This document shows, one piece after another, positions 36,001 to 44,457 of a stretch of 64,000 bases of DNA (position 1 is its first letter; each line of letters opens with the position of its first letter). This DNA comes from Kitasatospora aureofaciens (GTDB lineage Bacteria; Actinomycetota; Actinomycetes; Streptomycetales; Streptomycetaceae). The notes under the pieces were generated by a model. The model had not been told where the DNA came from and ran no database searches. It saw only the letters and a program-made list of their open reading frames with translations. The stretch is from contig NZ_JPRF03000013.1 of assembly GCF_001188955.3 (NCBI RefSeq), positions 1 through 64,000 on the forward strand. The letters run 5' to 3'. A program made the translations under genes and the position numbers.

Positions 36001-37914
36001 TTGACCCAGGACGTCCAGTTCAGCGCGGAGGCCAACCCCTTCGCGGCGGCCGAGCAGGTCTGCGCGACCCTCGGCACCCTCACCGACGCCCTCTTCGACG
36101 AGCACACCTCGCGCCACCCGGCGACCGCGCTGAGCGCCCTCGAACCGGCCGAACACCCCGCCGCCGAGGCGCTGTTCGGCCTGCCGCTGGCCCCCAACGG
36201 GCCGGTGCACCAGGCCCTCGACCGGCTCGGCACGGTGATCACCGCCGGCACGGCCCGACCGGGCACCGGCGCGCGGATCGCCGACCGGGTGACGGCCGCG
36301 CTGCACCACCGCTACGGCGGCGGAGCCGTGCGCGGCGCCATCGCCGACCGGGGCACCACCTCGGCCGCGCTGTTCCAGCTGCCGGTCACCGGCGAGTTCG
36401 CCGACGCCAAGCTTCGCCCGCCGTTCGCCCCGGCGCTGGCCGCGCTGGCGGCCGGGCGGCAGACCCGGCAGCCGGTCGAACTCGCCACCGGCGCGGGCAC
36501 CGAGGTCCGGCTGGTCGTCCCGCCGGGCTTCCACTCGCTGACCTCCCCCGGCGGGCCCGCCGGGGCCTCCGCCCGTACGGTGCCCCCGCTTCCGGGCGGC
36601 GGCGGTGACGGAACCGCGGACACCCACGGAACCGCGGACGCCGACGGGACCGACCGCGCCTCCGTGGCGGCCGCCACGGAGCTGACCGGGCACCTGGCGG
36701 AGGTCGCCGAGGAACTGTTCAGCGCCACCGGCCCGGAGCCGCGCCGCGACTTCGCGGTGATCTCCGCGACCCTGACCGACCTGGTCCAGGACGCCGGCGT
36801 CCGCTACGCGGGCGTGTGCGCGCTGGAGGTCGACGGGCGCGCCACCGAGGCCACGCTCGTCGTCTCGCTCGCCCGCCACCCGCTGCCGATCACCGCGTTC
36901 GCGACCGAGCTGGCCACCGTACGGCGGCACGCCGAGGTCTGGACGGTGCTGCTGCCCGCCGGGCCGGCCGCCGTCCTGGTCGAGGGGCGGACCGTCCCGG
37001 TGCCCGGACCGCTGGCCGCCGACGGGCAGCGCCGCTGGGTGGTCACCTCGGTCGTCCAGGCGTTCGTGCCGCTGCCGGACGGCGGAACGGTTCTGTGCGC
37101 CCAGCTCTCCACCGCCCGGCCGGAGGACTGGGAGCTGTACACGGAGGCCTTCGCGGAGCTGCTGAAGAGCATCCAGTTCGGCTGGGACGGCGTACCGCTC
37201 ACGGCTGCGGTCGCGCCCGCGGCGGCGGCCCCACCGGTGCCGGTGCCGCCTCCCGTGGCCCCTCCTGCCGCTCCGACCACTGCGCCGAGCGCCGTTCCGA
37301 CCGCTGCGCCGACCGCTGCGGCCGTGGCGGAGGAGCCGGAGGAGAAGCCGGTGCACCTGCGCGGGACGCCGGTGCGCATCCCGCCCGCGGACTTCAACCC
37401 CTTCGCGCCCGTCGCGCAGGAGGAGGCGGCGGCGGACGCCGCTGCCGCTGCCGTCCGCGCGGAGCCGGCCGAACGCAAGCGCACGCCGGTCATGATCCCG
37501 CCGCCGGACTTCGACCCCTTCGGCATCGGGGGCACGATCCCGACCGCGGAAGGAACCGCTGCGCCGGCCGCCGGCGCCGGTACGGCTGCGCCCGACCCGT
37601 TCGGAACGACGGTCGCAGCCGAGCAGAAGCCCGACCCCTTCGGCACCACCGTCGCCGCCAAGGGGCCGGCCGTCCCGCCGCCGCCCTCGGCCCCGCCGCT
37701 GATCCCGGCCCCGACCGCCCCGGCGGCTGCTCCGGCGGGCGCACCTGCGGCGAACGCGGACGAGCCTGCCAAGCGCAAGGGCACTCCGGTGATGATCCCG
37801 CCACCGGACTTCGACCCCTTCGGCATCTCGGGCCTGGCCGCGAGCTCGGACGAACCGCAGGCGGAGGCCGCAGCCGACGCCGAGGCGGAGCCGGAGCACC
37901 GGCCGTTCGGCTGA
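36001..37914 (+). CDS. uncharacterised protein with a repeated PPPDFDPFG tail
   Basis: A 637-residue protein I do not recognise. The N-terminal half (about 1-400) has two globular-looking parts separated by a Gly/Thr/Asp-rich linker near residue 200; the second, ending in LKSIQFGW, resembles actinobacterial proteins of unknown function. The C-terminal 240 residues are Pro/Ala-rich and hold repeats around 454, 494 and 591 (core TPVMIPPPDFDPFG) plus two copies of PDPFGTTVAA. No signal peptide or membrane span. Start is TTG at 36001 with a G-rich stretch upstream. The tail may be a docking or phase-forming segment; inference only. Confidence 0.75.
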   Translation: MTQDVQFSAEANPFAAAEQVCATLGTLTDALFDEHTSRHPATALSALEPAEHPAAEALFGLPLAPNGPVHQALDRLGTVITAGTARPGTGARIADRVTAALHHRYGGGAVRGAIADRGTTSAALFQLPVTGEFADAKLRPPFAPALAALAAGRQTRQPVELATGAGTEVRLVVPPGFHSLTSPGGPAGASARTVPPLPGGGGDGTADTHGTADADGTDRASVAAATELTGHLAEVAEELFSATGPEPRRDFAVISATLTDLVQDAGVRYAGVCALEVDGRATEATLVVSLARHPLPITAFATELATVRRHAEVWTVLLPAGPAAVLVEGRTVPVPGPLAADGQRRWVVTSVVQAFVPLPDGGTVLCAQLSTARPEDWELYTEAFAELLKSIQFGWDGVPLTAAVAPAAAAPPVPVPPPVAPPAAPTTAPSAVPTAAPTAAAVAEEPEEKPVHLRGTPVRIPPADFNPFAPVAQEEAAADAAAAAVRAEPAERKRTPVMIPPPDFDPFGIGGTIPTAEGTAAPAAGAGTAAPDPFGTTVAAEQKPDPFGTTVAAKGPAVPPPPSAPPLIPAPTAPAAAPAGAPAANADEPAKRKGTPVMIPPPDFDPFGISGLAASSDEPQAEAAADAEAEPEHRPFG

Positions 37915-37948
37915 CGGAGGGCAGCCCGCCGCCGACCGCGGCGGCCGG

Positions 37949-38034
37949 TAACAGATGACAGCTGACGGATGACAGCCGACAGACTTCAGCGAACGAAAGC
38001 TGAAATCTGTCATCTGTCATCTGTCAGCTGTTAC
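37949..38034. repeat. heptanucleotide repeat forming a long hairpin
   Basis: Left arm (37949-37991) is made of 7-bp units ACAGATG, ACAGCTG, ACGGATG, ACAGCCG; right arm (about 37999-38034) holds CATCTGT, CATCTGT, CAGCTGT. The arms pair nearly throughout, with a loop near GAACGAAA. It lies between convergent genes and overlaps the last codons of the GntR-TetR gene, so it probably ends transcription in both directions. Confidence 0.8.
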
Positions 38035-39088
38035 CCGTCGCCCCTCCCCGCGCCGCGATCAGCGCCCCCACCCCGTCCAGCATCCGCGCCAGCCCGAACT
38101 CGAACAGCGCGTCGAGGCCGAGGTCGATCTCCGGTCCCCGGTTCAGTGCGTCGAACATCGGGAAGCGCTCCGGGTCCGACATCAGCCGGTCGTGGTCCTC
38201 GTCGTCGAGCCGTTCCATCCACTCCTCCGCGGACATCCCGCTGTCCTGCTCCGCCTGCGCCTCCCGCTCGAAGTGGACGGCCAGCCCACAGGTGAAGGCC
38301 GCCAGGCTGACCGAGGCCTGGGCCATCTCCTCCCAGCTCAGCCCGAGCCCCGCAAGCGCGGAGATCGCCCGCTCGGTGTGCAGCGCCGCGTCGGGCGCCA
38401 GCACCGGCCGGGTGAAGGACATCGTGGACGCCAGCCAGGGGTGGCTCCGGTAGATCCGCCACTGCAACCGCGAGACCTCTTCCAGTCCCGGCCGCCAGGC
38501 CGGGGCCGGTGCTGCCGCGAGCGGCTGCTCACCGAAGACCCTGTCCGTCATCAGCCGCAACAGCTCGTCCTTGCCCGGCACATGGCGGTAGAGCGACATG
38601 GTGGCGACACCCAGTTCGGTCGCGACCCGGCGCATCGACAGCGCCGCCAGCCCCTCGTGGTCGGCGACCCGCACCGCGGCCTCGACGATCCGCTCCCGGC
38701 CGAGCTCCCGCTCCCCGCCCTTCGCCCGCTGTACGACGCCCGCCGCACCCGGCACCCGCTCCGCCTCCCGGCCCACCTCGCGACCCGCCTCCCGGCCCGC
38801 GACCGCACGGCCCTGCGCAGGAGCGCCCGCCGGAGCCCGCCGGGCCGCCACCACCGTCCCCACCCCCGGGACGGCCCGCACCAACCCGTCCTCCCGCAGC
38901 CGGTTCAGCACCTTGGTCGCGGTGGCCATCGCCACGCCCCACTCCCGCATGATCCGCCGCGTGGAGGGCACCCGGGCACCCGGCTTCAACTCCCCTGCCG
39001 CGATCCGGCGTCGGAGCTCGGCCGCGATCCGCTCCGAAGGCGTTCCGCCGTCCACCACAACCACCACCGCCCGCTCGACCGACCGCAC
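38024..39088 (-). CDS. GntR-TetR fusion regulator
   Basis: A 354-residue protein with two DNA-binding domains. Residues about 15-80 are a GntR winged helix (RIAAELRRRIAAGELKPGAR, ending DGLVRAVPGVGTVV). After a charged linker, residues about 135-185 are a TetR HTH (LSMRRVATELGVATMSLYRH), followed by a TetR C-terminal domain of the TetR_C type. Start is GTG at 39088. A 10-bp palindrome lies 5 bp upstream of the start and suggests autoregulation. Its C-terminal codons overlap the heptamer hairpin. Confidence 0.87.
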   Translation of the reverse strand: MRSVERAVVVVVDGGTPSERIAAELRRRIAAGELKPGARVPSTRRIMREWGVAMATATKVLNRLREDGLVRAVPGVGTVVAARRAPAGAPAQGRAVAGREAGREVGREAERVPGAAGVVQRAKGGERELGRERIVEAAVRVADHEGLAALSMRRVATELGVATMSLYRHVPGKDELLRLMTDRVFGEQPLAAAPAPAWRPGLEEVSRLQWRIYRSHPWLASTMSFTRPVLAPDAALHTERAISALAGLGLSWEEMAQASVSLAAFTCGLAVHFEREAQAEQDSGMSAEEWMERLDDEDHDRLMSDPERFPMFDALNRGPEIDLGLDALFEFGLARMLDGVGALIAARGGATGNS

Positions 39089-39092
39089 TAAC

Positions 39093-39102
39093 GCACTAGT
39101 GC
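39093..39102. promoter_or_regulatory. GCACTAGTGC palindrome at the fusion-regulator promoter
   Basis: Perfect 10-bp palindrome directly upstream of the start codon, with repeated TAGTGC half-sites on the minus strand. A TAGTGC reading could also serve as a -10-like element. Candidate operator for the GntR-TetR protein itself. Confidence 0.5.
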
Positions 39103-39217
39103 ACTGCAGGCACCCACGCTAGCAGTCGGTCACTCGGCCGCGAGGTGAACCCAAACCGCACGCCCCGCCGGCCAGTTGACGGCCGCCGTCGCCAACAGGT
39201 CCGCGCAGCGGCCCGGT

Positions 39218-39928
39218 TCAGCCGGAGCGCCGCGCCAGGTGCACCACGTCCGGCACCCCCCGGCTCACCGGCACCTCCCGGCTGACCACGTCCGCGAAAC
39301 CCGCGGCCCGCAGCGCCTCCTCGAAGTCCGGCGACGGCTGCGCGCTCCACACCGCCAGCACTCCGCCGGGCCGCAGCCGGTGCCACAGCACCGCGAGCCC
39401 GTCCGCCCCGTACAGCCCGGAGTTGGAGTCGGTGACGGTCCAGTCCGGCCCGTTGTCGATGTCCAGGCAGAGCGCGTCGTAGCGCTCGCCGTCGGACGCC
39501 GCCAGGTACCCCAGCAGGTCGGTGTGGATCACCTCGACCCGCTCGTCGTCCAGCGCACCGCCGGAGAAGCCGCCCAGCGGGCCGCTGCGGTGCCAGTCGA
39601 TGATCGCGTTCTCCCGCTCCACGATGGCGATCCGCCCCCAGCGCGGCTCGGCCACCGCGTACGCGAGCGAGAAGCCGACCCCGAGCCCGCCGATCAGCAC
39701 CGACGGCGCGGTCACGGCGGCGCCGGTCCGGTCCAGCTCGTCCAGCGCCGCCTGGACCAGCAGCCGCTCGGAGCGTCCGTCGGCGGTGTCCATCAGGAAG
39801 CACCCGTTGGCGATGATCTCGTAGTGCCGTCCGCGCTGCCGCAACACCACCTCGCCGAACGGCCCCTCCCGTCGGTCGAGCGTGACGACGGCCTCGTGGC
39901 CGTCCCGTTCGGGCAGTGCGGTGGTCAT
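39218..39928 (-). CDS. spermidine synthase-like protein (SpeE fold)
   Basis: A 236-residue Rossmann-fold protein of the spermidine synthase/methyltransferase group. SVLIGGLGVGFSLAYA is the nucleotide-binding glycine motif, and YDALCLDIDNGPDW the substrate loop (DID where true synthases have DxxD). The N-terminal tetramerisation strand is short. Activity as an aminopropyltransferase is uncertain. Start at 39928 because the longer frame is not conserved. Single gene. Confidence 0.8.
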   Translation of the reverse strand: MTTALPERDGHEAVVTLDRREGPFGEVVLRQRGRHYEIIANGCFLMDTADGRSERLLVQAALDELDRTGAAVTAPSVLIGGLGVGFSLAYAVAEPRWGRIAIVERENAIIDWHRSGPLGGFSGGALDDERVEVIHTDLLGYLAASDGERYDALCLDIDNGPDWTVTDSNSGLYGADGLAVLWHRLRPGGVLAVWSAQPSPDFEEALRAAGFADVVSREVPVSRGVPDVVHLARRSG

Positions 39929-40041
39929 GCGTCCTCCTCGACGGACTCGGCAGCAGGATCGTCCCGGTACGGGCGATCTTCCGCCCGACGATAACCGAGT
40001 CCGCACTCGTCCGGCCCGTGAATAAACGGCCCCCACGGACA

Positions 40042-40067
40042 GGGCCGGGCCCCGAAGGGACCCGGCC
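40042..40067 (-). terminator. hairpin terminator after the YeiH-like gene
   Basis: GGGCCGGG / CCCGGCCC inverted repeat with an inner CCC/GGG extension, 20 bp past the stop of the minus-strand gene. Confidence 0.65.
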
Positions 40068-40086
40068 CGGACGCAACCCCGCCCCG

Positions 40087-41178
40087 TCAGGTCGTGATCA
40101 GCACGCCCGCGTAGGACACACCGGCGACGACCACCCACGAGCCGAGACCGAGCAGCGCGAGCCGCCCGCCGGTCCGCACCATCGTGGGCAGGTGCACCGC
40201 GCTCCCCAGCCCGAACAGCGCGGCCGCGAGCAGCAGTTCCTGCGCGTCCCCGGCCAGCGTGAGCGCCCGCTCGGGCAGCACCCCGGTGGTGCGCAGCACG
40301 ATCATCACCAGGAACCCGGCCACGAACAGCGGCACGATCGGCGGCCGGTTTCCGCTCTTGGCGACACCGTCCGCCCCGTCGGCCGAAGCACCGCCGGCCG
40401 CGGCCCCGCGCGCATTGCGCCGCGCCACCACGGCGACGCCCGCGACCAGCGGCGCCAGCAGCATCACCCGCATCAGCTTGACCAGCACCGCCTCGCGCAG
40501 GGCGCCGGGGCCCCCGGTCTGCGCGGTGGCGACCACCTGTCCGACGTCGTGCACGCTCGCCCCGACCCAGCGCCCGAACTCGATCTCGCCGAGCCCCAGC
40601 GGGTGCTGCAGCAGCGGCAGGACCGCGATCGCCAACGTCCCGCACAGGGTGACCAGCGCGACCGAAGAGGCGACGTCCTCCTCCTCGCTGCCGGCCGCCT
40701 GGCTGACCGCGCCGATCGCCGAGGCCCCGCAGATCGAGTAGCCGGTGGCGACCAGCAGCGACTGGTCGCCGGGCAGGCCGAGCCGCCGGCCCAGCCAGAG
40801 CGTGCCGGCGAAGGTGGCGGCGACCACGGTGAGCACCATGGCGACGGTGGCCCAGCCGAGGCCGAGCACGTCGTCCAGGCTGAGCTTGAGCCCGAGCAGG
40901 ACGATCCCGAGCCGCATCAGCCGCTTCCCGGCCGTCGACAGCCCTGGCCGGGCGACTCCGCGGACCACCGGGCGCAGCCCGGGCAGGTGGGCCACCGCCA
41001 TGCCGAGCACGACGGCGGCGGTGAGCTCGGGCACGGCCGGGACGGCCGCGTGGACGGCGATCGCGGCGGCCACCCCGACCGCCGCGAGCAGCAGGCCGGG
41101 GGCGTCCCCGCCGAGCGGGGGAAGTGAGCGGGTGCGGGCGGCCCGCTCCCGGAGGGTCAGTGCCACGTCGCCGCTCAC
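40087..41178 (-). CDS. YeiH/UPF0324 family putative sulfur-compound exporter
   Basis: A 363-residue membrane protein with about ten spans. TGYSICGASAIGAVSQAAG and the motif WVGASVHDVGQVVA are typical of the YeiH (UPF0324) family, proposed sulfate or sulfite exporters. Start is GTG at 41178, overlapping the cysteine dioxygenase stop by 4 nt. Coupling to cysteine dioxygenase supports export of the sulfite released from cysteine sulfinate. Confidence 0.85.
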   Translation of the reverse strand: MSGDVALTLRERAARTRSLPPLGGDAPGLLLAAVGVAAAIAVHAAVPAVPELTAAVVLGMAVAHLPGLRPVVRGVARPGLSTAGKRLMRLGIVLLGLKLSLDDVLGLGWATVAMVLTVVAATFAGTLWLGRRLGLPGDQSLLVATGYSICGASAIGAVSQAAGSEEEDVASSVALVTLCGTLAIAVLPLLQHPLGLGEIEFGRWVGASVHDVGQVVATAQTGGPGALREAVLVKLMRVMLLAPLVAGVAVVARRNARGAAAGGASADGADGVAKSGNRPPIVPLFVAGFLVMIVLRTTGVLPERALTLAGDAQELLLAAALFGLGSAVHLPTMVRTGGRLALLGLGSWVVVAGVSYAGVLITT

Positions 41179-41756
41179 CGCTCCTGGTCGGCGGGGAGCC
41201 GGTAGACCCGCCGGATGCTGGTGCCGAGCCGCGAGACGTCCGCGCCGTACACGTGGATGGAGATGGCGGTGGTGCTGCAGGAGTTGCGCACCAGGTGGAT
41301 GTCGCCGGGCGGGGCGAAGGCGGCGACCGTCCCGGCGGGGCCCGCCACGTGCTCGGTCTCGACCAGCCGGGAGCTGCGCCCGTCGGAGACCAGCCGGTAG
41401 CGCGTCTCGCTCTCCTGGCCCTGGTGGACCCCGGCCACGCACCACGAGACGTGGTCGTGGATCGGGGTGTGCTGTCCGGGCAGCCAGACCAGGGCGACGA
41501 CGGAGAAGCTGCCGTCCGCCTCGGCGTGCAGGACGTGCTGGCGGTAGCGCTGGGGGTCGCCCTCGCGCTGGGCGGGGGTGAGCAGGGCGTCGGACCCGTC
41601 GGGGGCGGTGAGCAGGTGCGGGGCGAGGCGTTCGCCGACCAGGTACGCGGTGAGTTCGGGTGGCAGTCCGCGGTCCACGACGGCGCGGATCTCGCTGACC
41701 AGCGCGGCCATCCGCTCCGTGAGCCGGTCGCTGCCGACCGTGGCTGGGGGTGTCAT
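41175..41756 (-). CDS. cysteine dioxygenase
   Basis: A 193-residue cupin enzyme. The iron ligands are the HxH in HTPIHDHVSWCVAGV and a third histidine in PPGDIHLVRN; the SIHVYG segment is the usual end of the cupin barrel. It adds O2 to cysteine to give cysteine sulfinate. Coupled (GTGA overlap) to the YeiH-like exporter. A LysR-type box lies 48-72 bp upstream and a LysR gene ends just beyond. Confidence 0.88.
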   Translation of the reverse strand: MTPPATVGSDRLTERMAALVSEIRAVVDRGLPPELTAYLVGERLAPHLLTAPDGSDALLTPAQREGDPQRYRQHVLHAEADGSFSVVALVWLPGQHTPIHDHVSWCVAGVHQGQESETRYRLVSDGRSSRLVETEHVAGPAGTVAAFAPPGDIHLVRNSCSTTAISIHVYGADVSRLGTSIRRVYRLPADQER

Positions 41757-41803
41757 ACCAGCAGGCTGGGACCGACCGACCTATCACGTCCAACGAGGGT
41801 TCC

Positions 41804-41828
41804 TAAGCATCACCCTCACTCATGCTTA
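41804..41828. promoter_or_regulatory. LysR-type operator upstream of cysteine dioxygenase
   Basis: TAAGCAT-N11-ATGCTTA: a perfect 7-bp inverted repeat with the T-N11-A arrangement of LysR sites. Located in the 109-bp gap between the LysR gene end and the dioxygenase start, so the neighbouring LysR protein is the natural candidate to bind it. Confidence 0.7.
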
Positions 41829-41865
41829 TGGGTCGAGCAGCAGGTGCGGCGCAGCAGCCGCGGCC

Positions 41866-42780
41866 TCAGCACCCGACCCGGCTCGCCGCTGCCTGCCGCA
41901 AGTGGTCCAGCACCAGCGCGGTGGCGGGGATCCGCCGGTGCTCGCGCAGCACGTACGCGCTCACCTGCCGCCGCAGGTGCGGCTCGACGGCCCGCCCGGT
42001 GACCTTGCGGTGGCACATGAAGGAGAGCACCAGCGCGGGCATCAGGGCGATCCCGACCCCGGCGGCGACCAAGCTCTGCACGGCGAGGTTGTCGTCGGTG
42101 GAGAACACGATGTCCGGCGCGAAGCCCTCCTCCGCGCAGACGTGCAGCAGGTTGGCCCGGCAGCGCGGGCAGCCGGCGATCCAGCGCTCACCGTCGAGGT
42201 CGGCCAGCCGGACGGCGTGCCGACGGCCGAGCGAGTGCCCGACCGGCAGCAGCACGGTGAGCAGGTCCTCCATCAGCGGGATCTCGTCCAGCCCGTCCGG
42301 CACCTCGGTGGCCTGGCCCGGATAGCGGAAGGCCAGCGCGATGTCGCACTCGCCGCGCAGCAGCCGCTGGACGGAGTCCGGCGGCTCGGCCTCCAGCAGC
42401 TCGACCCGGACGCCGGGGTGCTCGGCGAGCAGCCGGGCCATCGCCTCCGGTATCAGGGTGGCGTTGGCGCTGGGGAAGGCGCAGACCCGTACCCGTCCGG
42501 CGCGCAGCCGGGCGAGCGCGGCGAGCTGCTGCTGGGCGGCGGAGAGGCTGCCGAGGATCAGTTCGGCGTGCCGGGACAGCGCCTCGCCCGCCTCGGTGAG
42601 CCGCAGGCCGCGCCCGGCGCGGGTGAACAGCGGGACGCCGACGGTGCGTTCGAGGGCCTTCATCTGCTGGGTGATGGCGGGCTGGGTGTAGCCGAGCTCC
42701 CGGGCCGCGGCCGAGTAGGAACCGGCCCGGACGACCTCGTGGAACGTCCTGATGTGCCGCGAGTCGAACACCGGCTCCAT
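41866..42780 (-). CDS. LysR family transcriptional regulator
   Basis: A 304-residue LysR regulator. N-terminal HTH: FHEVVRAGSYSAAARELGYTQPAITQQMKAL. The effector domain follows from about residue 90. Start ATG 42780. In enterobacteria the YeiE LysR protein controls yeiH; here the same type of pair, with a LysR box in front of the dioxygenase-exporter operon, points to control by sulfite or a cysteine product. Confidence 0.88.
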   Translation of the reverse strand: MEPVFDSRHIRTFHEVVRAGSYSAAARELGYTQPAITQQMKALERTVGVPLFTRAGRGLRLTEAGEALSRHAELILGSLSAAQQQLAALARLRAGRVRVCAFPSANATLIPEAMARLLAEHPGVRVELLEAEPPDSVQRLLRGECDIALAFRYPGQATEVPDGLDEIPLMEDLLTVLLPVGHSLGRRHAVRLADLDGERWIAGCPRCRANLLHVCAEEGFAPDIVFSTDDNLAVQSLVAAGVGIALMPALVLSFMCHRKVTGRAVEPHLRRQVSAYVLREHRRIPATALVLDHLRQAAASRVGC

Positions 42781-42937
42781 GGCCCCTCCGCCCGGTCGTC
42801 TGTCGCCTGCCCTCGCAATCATAAGAGGAATTTGGAGGTCCCGGCCCCGATCCCACCCGCACCTATGGTTCAGACGCGAACCAGCCTTACCTGCCACGGG
42901 CCCACAGCGCGCCGGGGCTCACAGCGCGCACCGCTCA

Positions 42938-43804
42938 CTACTGTGCCGACGGCGGCAACCCCATCGCCACTCCGGCCTTGGCCACCGGCGCCCCGCCCCG
43001 CACGCTCGGGCTGCGGCGGCTGCGCCGCTCGACCCAGCGGGCCAGCCAGGACAGCAGCAGGCACATGCCGATGTAGATCGGCGCGATCACGATCACCACC
43101 GGGATGAACGGCAGGTCGTAGTCCAGGTTGGTGGCGATCAGCTTGCCCGCGTGCAGGAACTCCTCGAAGGTGATCAGGAATCCCAGCGAGGTGTCCTTGA
43201 GCGCGACCACCAGCTGGCTGATGATGGCCGGCAGCATCGCCCGGTTGGCCTGCGGCACCAGCACGTACGTCATCACCTGGGTCTTGCGCATGCCCAGCGC
43301 GTACGCGGCCTCCCGCTGCCCCTTGGGCACCGCGAGCACACCGGCCCGGAACACCTCGGCCAACACCGAGCCGTTGTAGAGCACCAACCCGGCCACCAGC
43401 GCCCACAGCGGCTGCACCCTGAGGGCGACGAACACGAAGAAGATCATCACCAGCAGCGGCATGGCCCGGAAGAACTCCACCACCAGCGTGGCGAACCAGC
43501 GCACCACCCGGTGGTCGGACAGCCGCCCGGCCGCGAACAGCGCGCCGAACGGCAGCGCGAACAGCACCGTCCAGCCGAAGGCCCGGAGGGTGTTGCCCAG
43601 GCCGCGCAGCAACAGGTCCTGCACGCCCTGGTACGTGAAGGGCTCCCACTTGGCGTAGGTGAACTGCTGGGTGTGGAACAGCATGTAGACGACCCAGCCG
43701 ATCAGCGCCGCGATCAGCAGCAGCGCGATCCCGCCGTAGAGCCGGTGCCGGGCCAGCGCCTTGGGGCCGGGGATGTCGTACAGCGCCGAGGATTCACCGG
43801 TCAT
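42938..43804 (-). CDS. gluD: glutamate ABC transporter permease GluD
   Basis: A 288-residue permease of the polar amino-acid importer family. The EAA loop is EVFRAGVLAVPKGQREAAYA. It has an extra hydrophilic N-terminal segment and a span before the conserved part. Start ATG 43804 overlaps the gluC stop (ATGA). Last gene of gluABCD. Confidence 0.9.
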   Translation of the reverse strand: MTGESSALYDIPGPKALARHRLYGGIALLLIAALIGWVVYMLFHTQQFTYAKWEPFTYQGVQDLLLRGLGNTLRAFGWTVLFALPFGALFAAGRLSDHRVVRWFATLVVEFFRAMPLLVMIFFVFVALRVQPLWALVAGLVLYNGSVLAEVFRAGVLAVPKGQREAAYALGMRKTQVMTYVLVPQANRAMLPAIISQLVVALKDTSLGFLITFEEFLHAGKLIATNLDYDLPFIPVVIVIAPIYIGMCLLLSWLARWVERRSRRSPSVRGGAPVAKAGVAMGLPPSAQ

Positions 43805-44445
43805 CGGGACACCGCCACTCGTCGTTCCAGCAGGTTGAAGACGGCGCTGATGGCCAGGGTGATGATCAGGTAGCCGACGGCGATCCAGAAGAAGGTCCAG
43901 ATGATGCTGTAACCCAGTTCGTTGATGGTCCGGTAGGTGCCCAGCAGCTCGGTGACGCTGAACGAGCCGGCGATCGCCGTGTTCTTCGCCAGCGCGATCA
44001 TCACACTGCCGATCGGCGCCACCACCGAGCGGTACGCCTGCGGCAGCACCACCAGGCTCATCGTCTGCCCGAAGCTCATGCCCAGGCTGCGGGCCGCCTC
44101 GCCCTGCCCGGACGGCACGGTGTTGATGCCCGAGCGCATCGACTCGCAGACGAAGGCCGAGGTGTAGCAGCCGAGGGCGAGAACGGCGAAGGTGTAGAAG
44201 GGCAGGGTGATGTCGAACCGGGGCAGGCCCAGCACCACGATGAAGAACAGCAGGGTCAGCGGCGTGTTGCGCAGCACCGTCACCCACACCGTTCCGAACA
44301 CCCGCAGCGGCCGGACCGGCGAGACCCGGAAGCCCGCCATCAGCACCCCCAGCACCAGCGACAGCACGGCGCTCGCCGCGAACAGCGAGAGCGTGCCGAG
44401 GAAGCCGTCCCAGTAGGTCGACCAGTTGTCGGTCAGCGTTTTCAC
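43801..44445 (-). CDS. gluC: glutamate ABC transporter permease GluC
   Basis: A 214-residue inner-membrane permease with five spans; the EAA loop is SMRSGINTVPSGQGEAARS. Pairs with GluD to form the channel. 12 bp after gluB and overlapping gluD by 4 nt. Confidence 0.9.
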   Translation of the reverse strand: MKTLTDNWSTYWDGFLGTLSLFAASAVLSLVLGVLMAGFRVSPVRPLRVFGTVWVTVLRNTPLTLLFFIVVLGLPRFDITLPFYTFAVLALGCYTSAFVCESMRSGINTVPSGQGEAARSLGMSFGQTMSLVVLPQAYRSVVAPIGSVMIALAKNTAIAGSFSVTELLGTYRTINELGYSIIWTFFWIAVGYLIITLAISAVFNLLERRVAVSR

Positions 44446-44457
44446 GGCGCGGCCCTC

